A stretch of 8,928 nucleotides of DNA, taken from contig JAHJRR010000064.1 in the NCBI GenBank assembly GCA_018830685.1, positions 1 through 8,928 of the forward strand, read 5' to 3'. The stretch is from Nanobdellota archaeon (GTDB lineage Archaea; Nanobdellota; Nanobdellia; Pacearchaeales; GW2011-AR1). Shown piece by piece: positions 1-3,011 of the stretch. The notes under the pieces were generated by a model, which made no database searches, was not told the DNA's origin, and saw only the letters and a program-made list of their open reading frames with translations. Made by a program: the position numbers and the translations under genes. Every line of letters begins with the position of its first letter. Positions within the stretch are counted from its first letter, which is position 1.

Positions 1-141
1 ACGCACATAGTGTTTCTGGAAATATAATTCCTGTTCGCGATTCGTATGGGGAAAGGATTCAATTCGCAATTTCGCACGACACATTGAATTCAAGATACCG
101 TCTACCACAAAATCGCTCACCCTGACAAGTCACCCTCTTCT
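1..141. repeat. Left copy of a perfect 141-bp terminal inverted repeat
   Basis: These bases are the exact reverse complement of 8788-8928, and identity stops abruptly at 141/142 (a at 142 against the complement of c at 8787). The repeat contains GTTCGCGATT (33-42), also found in the intergenic repeat at 2259-2268, and an ATTCAAT/ATTGAAT dyad. One inward frame is open from base 3 to a TGA at 123-125, so it may hold the 3' end of a gene or transposase, but I recognise no family. The length equals MEGAHIT's default largest k-mer (141), so it may be the overlap with a repeat node in an assembly graph rather than a natural terminus. Confidence 0.95.
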
Positions 142-241
142 AAGTTAGACTCACTCAGTTCGTGATTGGCTACGAAACAGACTTTGTCATGTTTCTTCGC
201 TTATGGGTTTCTTTTTTGGAAAAAAGAAACTACAGTGGTAG
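142..241 (+). repeat. Intergenic repeat copy A with bulged hairpin, followed by a long perfect palindrome
   Basis: The motif at 150-163 is the reverse complement of ACGAACTGAGTGAG, a variant of the window-wide intergenic motif. A bulged hairpin follows: GAAACA (174-179) pairs with TGTTTC (190-195), GAC (180-182) with GTC (186-188), the loop is TTT and A189 is bulged. Then comes an 11-bp perfect stem at 207-217/220-230 with a GG loop, and a small CTAC/GTAG stem at 230-241. The remaining bases up to 350 are AT-rich, and I see no gene in them. Possible roles are a structured upstream RNA, a 3' element of a gene beyond the edge, or a mobile repeat. Confidence 0.65.
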
Positions 242-350
242 AAAAAACCTAAATTAGTAATGCGGAAAAATCTGTAAGTTAATTTCAATTTTATTTTTTC
301 TCCTGTTCCTCGATTTGAGTCTTAAATTCTTTTGCTGTTTTTTTCGAACA

Positions 351-359
351 CTTTAAAAA
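351..359 (+). promoter_or_regulatory. TATA box of the signal peptidase gene
   Basis: CTTTAAAAA is centred about 26 bases upstream of the ATG at 381, the usual TATA-to-start distance in archaea. Transcription would begin at or next to the start codon, giving a leaderless mRNA. No Shine-Dalgarno sequence precedes the ATG. Confidence 0.6.
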
Positions 360-380
360 CTTCATGACTTTTTATGTTTT

Positions 381-992
381 ATGACGATAAAAAAGAGGCT
401 TAGTAGTTTTTGGAATCTTCTTTGGAAGGATGACAGTTTTAAAGGATGGGCTTTTTCGGTTGTATTTATTTTTTTGTTTATCAAATTTATTTTCTTTCCT
501 TTTATGAGTCTTGTTACTGGGACGGCTTTACCGTTAGCGATTGTTGAATCATGTAGCATGTATCACGATGGAGGAATGTTTTCTGATGTTGATTCGTGGT
601 GGGAGTCTCAAGAAAGTAAATATGCTTCTTTTGATATTTTTTTAGATGAGTTTAAGGATTTTCCTATGAAGAAGGGTTTTACCAAGGGGGATATTCTTTT
701 TATCGTCGGTACTGATCCTGACAATTTAAATAGGGGAGATGTTGTTATTTTTGATGCGAGTCAGAGAAATCCTGTGATTCATAGAATTGTTGGTATTCGT
801 GAAGAGAATGGAGAGAGGATTTTTTCTACGATAGGAGATAACAATCAGCAACAGTTGCCTTTTGAGAATTCTATTACTGGAGACAATATTGTTGGACGAG
901 CGGTTGTGCAGGTGGTTCCTTATGCCGGGTGGATGAAACTTTTGATGTATGAATGGAAACGTCCTGTTGCGGAGAGGGGTTTTTGCAGTTAA
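381..992 (+). CDS. Signal peptidase I, archaeal S26B type
   Basis: A membrane-bound serine protease that removes signal peptides from exported proteins on the outer face of the cytoplasmic membrane. One membrane segment spans about residues 22-46. The catalytic serine is S59 in ESCSM. NPVIHRI supplies H134, which in archaeal and ER-type enzymes replaces the lysine of bacterial LepB, and IGDNN supplies D153. About 40 residues rich in acidic and aromatic side chains lie between SM and GFTKGDILFI; classical S26 enzymes have only a short link there. I recall the same insertion in DPANN homologues. The start at 381 fits a TATA box 26 bases upstream, and an ATG at 364 is followed at once by an in-frame stop. 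A plausible substrate in this window is the surface protein at 5607. Family assignment is firm; the role of the insertion is unknown. Confidence 0.92.
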   Translation: MTIKKRLSSFWNLLWKDDSFKGWAFSVVFIFLFIKFIFFPFMSLVTGTALPLAIVESCSMYHDGGMFSDVDSWWESQESKYASFDIFLDEFKDFPMKKGFTKGDILFIVGTDPDNLNRGDVVIFDASQRNPVIHRIVGIREENGERIFSTIGDNNQQQLPFENSITGDNIVGRAVVQVVPYAGWMKLLMYEWKRPVAERGFCS

Positions 993-1005
993 TCGTAAAA
1001 GAAAC

Positions 1006-1016
1006 TTATTTAAACA
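1006..1016 (+). promoter_or_regulatory. TATA box of the transcription factor S gene
   Basis: CTTATTTAAAC lies 27-37 bases before the ATG at 1043, in the 50-base gap after the signal peptidase stop. TFS therefore probably has its own promoter, with a leader of only a few bases. Confidence 0.5.
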
Positions 1017-1042
1017 AGAGTTCTCTCAAATAAAAAGTTCAA

Positions 1043-1357
1043 ATGGAATTCTGTCCTAAATGTGGCGCGGTTTTGATTCATAAGAAGAAGAACGATGGAT
1101 GTCCTCGTTGTAGGTATTCAGTCAAGGGAAAGCTAAAGTTGAAAACTTCTGAGGCGATTGGAGAGAAAAAGAAGATTGATATTATATCCGATAAGGAGTC
1201 TGAGGTTCATCCTGTTGTTGAATTAGATGAGAAGTGTGTGAAATGCGGGAGCAAGAAAGCTTATTTCTGGACAATGCAAACGCGTGCTTCTGACGAAACG
1301 GAGACTAAGTTCTTCAAGTGTACGAAGTGTAGTTTGACTTGGAGAGATTATCGATAA
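1043..1357 (+). CDS. tfs: Transcription factor S (TFIIS/RPB9-like transcript cleavage factor)
   Basis: Reaches into the secondary channel of archaeal RNA polymerase and stimulates cleavage of backtracked RNA, rescuing stalled complexes. The 104 residues form two zinc ribbons joined by a charged linker. The N-terminal ribbon has C4, C7, C20 and C23. The C-terminal ribbon has C65, C68, C93 and C96 and carries QTRASDE, with Q79, R81 and the catalytic acidic pair D84-E85, the signature of an active cleavage factor. Length and the WRDY ending are typical of the family. Its TAA at 1355-1357 directly abuts the stop of the opposing TFS-like paralog, so the two transcripts converge and their 3' ends may overlap. 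The start is supported by the TATA box at 1006-1016 and by the first zinc ligand being at residue 4. Confidence 0.95.
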   Translation: MEFCPKCGAVLIHKKKNDGCPRCRYSVKGKLKLKTSEAIGEKKKIDIISDKESEVHPVVELDEKCVKCGSKKAYFWTMQTRASDETETKFFKCTKCSLTWRDYR

Positions 1358-1693
1358 TTAACTAATCTTTCCTAATCTTTCAGACCAACCACATTTTCCA
1401 CATTTCAACAGAATTAAATTATCTTCATCAGAATAGAAAATTCCCATATCTATAATCTGTGCTTTTTTGAATCCGCACTTTGGGCATTTATGATTATATG
1501 TAGCAAATTCATTTCTCATTTCAGATATTTTTCTTCCGACAATTTTCCTCGGAGGAAGTTTCTCCATTTCAATTAACGGAGTTTTTTCGCCTTTCAAAAC
1601 AAATCCGCAATGGAAACATTTAGAAGCAAATCCCTCCCCCCTTTTTTCAGGAATCAAAACACTCTTGCACTTTGGACAGAATTTTATTGACAT
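1358..1693 (-). CDS. Divergent TFS-like zinc-ribbon paralog
   Basis: A 111-residue protein with the same two-ribbon plan as transcription factor S: C6, C9, C26, C29 and then C70, C73, C98, C101. Aligned with the neighbouring TFS, the catalytic loop QTRASDE becomes GIFYSDE. The acidic pair D89-E90 is kept, but the glutamine and arginine, which are important in TFIIS/TFS activity, are gone, and WRDY at the C terminus becomes a WSERL context. It could be a weak or inactive cleavage factor, a competitor for the polymerase channel (as reported for Sulfolobus TFS4), or an RPB9-like subunit substitute; none of these is shown here. It converges on TFS with zero intergenic bases. Its start lies 53 bases from the divergently read tRNA, with TTTAAATTAT (minus strand, 1711-1720) in TATA position. 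Fold assignment is strong, function open. Confidence 0.85.
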   Translation of the reverse strand: MSIKFCPKCKSVLIPEKRGEGFASKCFHCGFVLKGEKTPLIEMEKLPPRKIVGRKISEMRNEFATYNHKCPKCGFKKAQIIDMGIFYSDEDNLILLKCGKCGWSERLGKIS

Positions 1694-1710
1694 AGATTAG
1701 TAACAAAAGA

Positions 1711-1724
1711 ATAATTTAAAAAAG
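1711..1724. promoter_or_regulatory. AT-rich divergent promoter between the TFS-like gene and tRNA-Lys
   Basis: The 53-base gap 1694-1746 must hold promoters for two divergent genes. The TTTAAA-centred stretch is about 25 bases from the ATG at 1693 and about 30 bases from the tRNA 5' end at 1747. It may act as a TATA box in both directions, or the tRNA may use the AT-rich block around 1728-1740. Confidence 0.4.
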
Positions 1725-1746
1725 TACTTATTGATAATATAATCAT

Positions 1747-1868
1747 GGCTCCGTAGCTCAGCTTGGTTAGAGCACTGGACTCTTATGCAATGATGTGTAT
1801 CCTTACGTTCTTCCAGAACGTGTCGTGAAGAAATCCAGGTGTCGTGGGTTCAAATCCCATCGGGGCCA
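1747..1868 (+). tRNA. tRNA-Lys(CUU) with a 47-nt intron at position 37/38
   Basis: All arms can be folded. Acceptor GGCTCCG (1747-1753) pairs with CGGGGCC (1861-1867) with one T-G pair, and A1868 is the discriminator. D-stem is GCTC/GAGC (1756-1759/1770-1773). Anticodon stem CTGGA (1775-1779) pairs with TCCAG (1834-1838) after intron removal, giving loop CTCTTAA and anticodon CTT at 1782-1784. T-stem is GTGGG/CCCAT (1844-1848/1856-1860) with TTCAAAT. The intron is 1786-1832 by the usual 37/38 rule; a one-base shift to 1787-1833 gives a loop ending in T and an alternative TCTT/AAGA helix. No CCA is encoded. A 19-base copy of the 3' end lies 87 bases downstream. Confidence 0.93.
1786..1832 (+). 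other. Intron of tRNA-Lys(CUU)
   Basis: A 47-base insertion between anticodon-loop positions 37 and 38. Its core is a 6-bp perfect hairpin, ACGTTC (1805-1810) and GAACGT (1816-1821), with loop TTCCA. With canonical boundaries the central bulge-helix-bulge helix CTCT/GAAG has one C-A mismatch and one T-G pair; shifting one base gives a clean TCTT/AAGA helix. This suggests a relaxed motif for the tRNA splicing endonuclease. Confidence 0.8.
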
Positions 1869-1869
1869 T
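1851..1869 (+). repeat. 19-bp direct repeat, proximal copy (native tRNA 3' end)
   Basis: This stretch covers the end of the T-loop, the 3' half of the T-stem, the acceptor 3' strand, the discriminator and one further base. It is identical to 1938-1956. Such duplications of a tRNA 3' end are the usual attachment-site footprint of tyrosine-recombinase integration. Confidence 0.85.
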
Positions 1870-1937
1870 AAGAGATTTGAACCCCTTGGGGTTTCGTTCG
1901 AAATCAGATTTCGGACGACGGAGAGCGTAGCGACCCA
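1870..1937 (+). repeat. 68-bp insert between tRNA 3'-end copies, with two hairpins and an intergenic-motif variant
   Basis: Contains the palindrome AACCCC-TT-GGGGTT (1880-1893), a 10-bp hairpin CGTTCGAAAT/ATTTCGGACG (1895-1904/1908-1917, one T-G pair, loop CAG), and GAGAGCGTAGCGAC at 1921-1934, a variant of the motif seen in other gaps of this window. No coding potential is evident. It could be the remnant of an integrated element or a small mobile repeat. Confidence 0.55.
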
Positions 1938-1956
1938 CAAATCCCATCGGGGCCAT
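1938..1956 (+). repeat. 19-bp direct repeat, distal copy of the tRNA-Lys 3' end
   Basis: Exact copy of 1851-1869 without the rest of a tRNA. It is followed directly by T-rich DNA (1956-1961 and 1965-1970) that would suit an archaeal terminator, so this copy may be the original tRNA 3' end, displaced by 68 intervening bases (1870-1937). No integrase gene is present in the window, so if an element integrated here, only a scar remains. Confidence 0.75.
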
Positions 1957-1970
1957 TTTTACTTTTTAGA
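1956..1970 (+). terminator. T-rich terminator candidate after tRNA-Lys
   Basis: Two T-runs, 1956-1961 and 1965-1970, follow the distal tRNA 3'-end copy on the plus strand. Archaeal termination commonly uses such oligo-T tracts. They overlap the last codons of the convergent gene at 1959-2195. Confidence 0.4.
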
Positions 1971-2195
1971 AATACTTTTTAGATTTTTTGCAAGATTTGC
2001 TCTCTTCTCAAGAATGTGTGTAACTTTTATCCTCTTTTTGCCTAGTTTTGAGGGATTAGTAATTGTGTCTCCCGATTTTGCCGCAATTATTTTATTGAGA
2101 AGGCTTATAGGAATCTTTTTATCTTGAGGGATTCCTAGTTGCGTATGCAAGACACCCCTTTTCAGATGAATCTTTTGAATCCACTTAAATACCAT
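1959..2195 (-). CDS. Small basic protein of unknown function (78 aa)
   Basis: I chose the internal ATG at 2195 because TTTATAA (plus strand 2218-2224) is centred 26 bases upstream; the longer reading from 2255 would start ahead of this promoter. The product is strongly basic and starts with a K-W-I-Q-K segment. It contains GVLHTQLGIP, a segment DKKIPISLLNKI, a KSGDTITNPSKLGKKR stretch, and ends in RANLAKNLKSI. No cysteines, membrane segment or signal peptide are visible. From memory, short proteins with this layout (LG-IP, KIP, G-T-I-NP, final A-LA--L) are common in DPANN genomes and similar short ones occur in phages, but no function is established that I know of. Nucleic-acid binding is a guess from charge. 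The stop lies three bases from the duplicated tRNA end, so it might be cargo or a neighbour of a former integrated element. Confidence 0.75.
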   Translation of the reverse strand: MVFKWIQKIHLKRGVLHTQLGIPQDKKIPISLLNKIIAAKSGDTITNPSKLGKKRIKVTHILEKRANLAKNLKSISKK

Positions 2196-2217
2196 TATAC
2201 ATTCTAGAGTATATAGG

Positions 2218-2224
2218 TTATAAA
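2218..2224 (-). promoter_or_regulatory. TATA box of the 78-aa gene
   Basis: On the minus strand this reads TTTATAA, centred 26 bases before the ATG at 2195, which supports that start and a leaderless mRNA. Confidence 0.6.
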
Positions 2225-2240
2225 TTTTTGTTTGATTAAA

Positions 2241-2340
2241 AGGAATAGTGCTCACTTCGTTCGCGATTTACTTGACTACGAAACTGGCTTTGCCAAGTTT
2301 CTTCGTAAAATAAAGTTAATGCTGTAAAATCAGTATGGCT
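2241..2340 (+). repeat. Intergenic repeat copy B with bulged hairpin
   Basis: The motif at 2251-2264 is the reverse complement of GCGAACGAAGTGAG and runs into CGCGATTTA. A hairpin follows: GAAACT (2280-2285) with AGTTTC (2296-2301), GGC (2286-2288) with GCC (2292-2294), loop TTT, bulged A2295, and outer ACG/CGT pairs across a TT bulge. A GTAAAATCA at 2324-2332 is shared with the end of copy C. It lies downstream of the winged-helix gene (which reads leftward) and upstream of the 78-aa gene. The bases from 2341 to 2400 are AT-rich and end in TTCTTAAGAA, with T-rich sequence on the minus strand next to the winged-helix stop. Confidence 0.7.
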
Positions 2341-2388
2341 AATTTGTGATTTGGGGTTATCATACGAGTCCAAATTGTGAGTTGGTCT

Positions 2389-2402
2389 TCTTAAGAAAAA
2401 TT
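2389..2402 (-). terminator. T-rich terminator candidate after the winged-helix gene
   Basis: Just past the stop codon on the minus strand the sequence is AT-rich with a run of five T, then TTCTTAAGAA, a perfect 10-base palindrome. This fits an archaeal oligo-T terminator; the evidence is composition only. Confidence 0.3.
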
Positions 2403-2667
2403 ATCTTACTAATTTCTGAATATTTTCAATCGCGTCTGCGACCTCTGTTCCTTTCTTCGTTAGTTTGATTATTTTTATCCTACCTCTCTTTTCGAATCCA
2501 ACAAGTCCAAGTACTTCAAGTGTTTGTAGAATTTTTACTGCGTGGCTGTATGTGCAATCAACTTCTTTAGCGAGAAGACTCCCATATCTCATCCTCGTGC
2601 TTTTCTTTAGAGAAACTAGCATGAGTGCCGGTTTTCTCCTAAAAAATATGTCAAAATTTTCTTTCAT
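2401..2667 (-). CDS. Winged helix-turn-helix DNA-binding regulator
   Basis: An 88-residue single-domain protein. Residues 29-51 read as the helix-turn-helix, with AKEVDCTYSHAVKIL as helix 2, turn and recognition helix. Residues 52-70 form the wing, with GLVGFEKRGRIKIIKLTKKG, and a short helix (71-86) may dimerise. The layout is that of MarR/ArsR-like small wHTH proteins, and I recall near-identical openings (KENFDIFFRRKPA) in many DPANN genomes, so it looks like a lineage-wide regulator. The targets are unknown. It is transcribed away from topoisomerase I, and the long gap between them (2668-3011) holds both promoters, but nothing shows that it controls topA. The minus-strand TATA-like CTTAAAAATTAAA is about 25 bases before the ATG. 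Confidence 0.85.
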   Translation of the reverse strand: MKENFDIFFRRKPALMLVSLKKSTRMRYGSLLAKEVDCTYSHAVKILQTLEVLGLVGFEKRGRIKIIKLTKKGTEVADAIENIQKLVR

Positions 2668-2683
2668 TGTTTATTATTTACAG

Positions 2684-2698
2684 TTTTAATTTTTAAGT
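2684..2698 (-). promoter_or_regulatory. TATA region of the winged-helix gene
   Basis: The minus-strand sequence CTTAAAAATTAAA is centred about 25 bases before the ATG at 2667, giving a leaderless transcript. Confidence 0.5.
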
Positions 2699-2739
2699 TT
2701 TTTGAAACTGTATTCTGTAAAATATATATCCCATAAGCG

Positions 2740-2937
2740 TTTTTAAATCTTTACCTTTTTTAATTCTAAAATGGTAACACCTTTGTTTAAGTGAGGGGCA
2801 TATTTGCCGTTTCTAAGTCTTGTTTAGGAAGTATGAATCTTTTGATTTCTCAAATAAAGAGATACTTGCTCGCTGACGTTCGCAGATTAATACGAATATT
2901 AACCAGACAAGCGCAGATTAATGGGCATTACTTTTGA
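2740..2937 (+). other. Non-coding or cryptic transcript region upstream of topA
   Basis: The 344-base gap before topA holds a TATA-like TTTTTAAAT (about 2741-2749) placed some 26 bases before an ATG at 2771 that encodes only seven codons (MVTPLFK). Beyond it are a GGCA/TGCC hairpin (about 2798-2809) and a 34-codon frame (2833-2937) running through an intergenic repeat copy. A small RNA or leader is possible. I see no SRP, RNase P, 5S or C/D-box features. Confidence 0.3.
2859..2922 (-). repeat. Intergenic repeat copy E
   Basis: The plus strand starts GAGATACTTGCTCGCT, close to the sequence abutting the right terminal repeat (reverse complement of 8771-8787). The core at 2869-2883 is the reverse complement of GCGAACGTCAGCGAG. 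It continues ATTAA-TA-CGAAT, matching copy D at 5508-5537 in inverted orientation. An 11-bp direct repeat CGCAGATTAAT occurs at 2881-2891 and 2912-2922. Confidence 0.6.
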
Positions 2938-2983
2938 ATATTAACAGGAATTTCTTGTTAAACAAATTTCTGTTTCTACCAAA

Positions 2984-2992
2984 CTTTATAAA
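2984..2992 (+). promoter_or_regulatory. TATA box of topA
   Basis: CTTTATAAA is centred 24 bases before the ATG at 3012. It places transcription start at 3012-3015 and therefore rules out translation from the in-frame ATG at 2934. Confidence 0.7.
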
Positions 2993-3011
2993 ACTCTTGT
3001 TTCCTTTATTC

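Noticed and set aside
1786..1832. C/D-box guide RNA inside the tRNA intron
   Set aside because: ATGATGT resembles a C box, but no D box (CTGA) is present and 47 bases is too short for a full guide RNA.
1870..1888. T-arm-like GGGGTTCAAATC on the minus strand, hinting at a second tRNA
   Set aside because: No acceptor, D or anticodon arms can be built around it, and the stem needs several wobble pairs.
1895..1917. Intrinsic terminator of the tRNA gene
   Set aside because: The hairpin is strong but has no T-run after it; the T-rich tract occurs only after the distal 19-mer at 1956.
1795..2127. Plus-strand open frame of 110 codons
   Set aside because: It runs through the tRNA-Lys gene, the 3'-end duplication and the antisense of the 78-aa gene; composition and context do not support a protein.
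2196..2255. Longer N terminus of the 78-aa gene starting at 2255
   Set aside because: The TATA box lies inside this stretch, so the transcript would start downstream of it; the added residues also differ in character from the basic core.
2934..3011. Topoisomerase start at the ATG at 2934
   Set aside because: The TATA box at 2984-2992 is inside this extension and points to 3012; the extra hydrophobic residues are translated promoter DNA.
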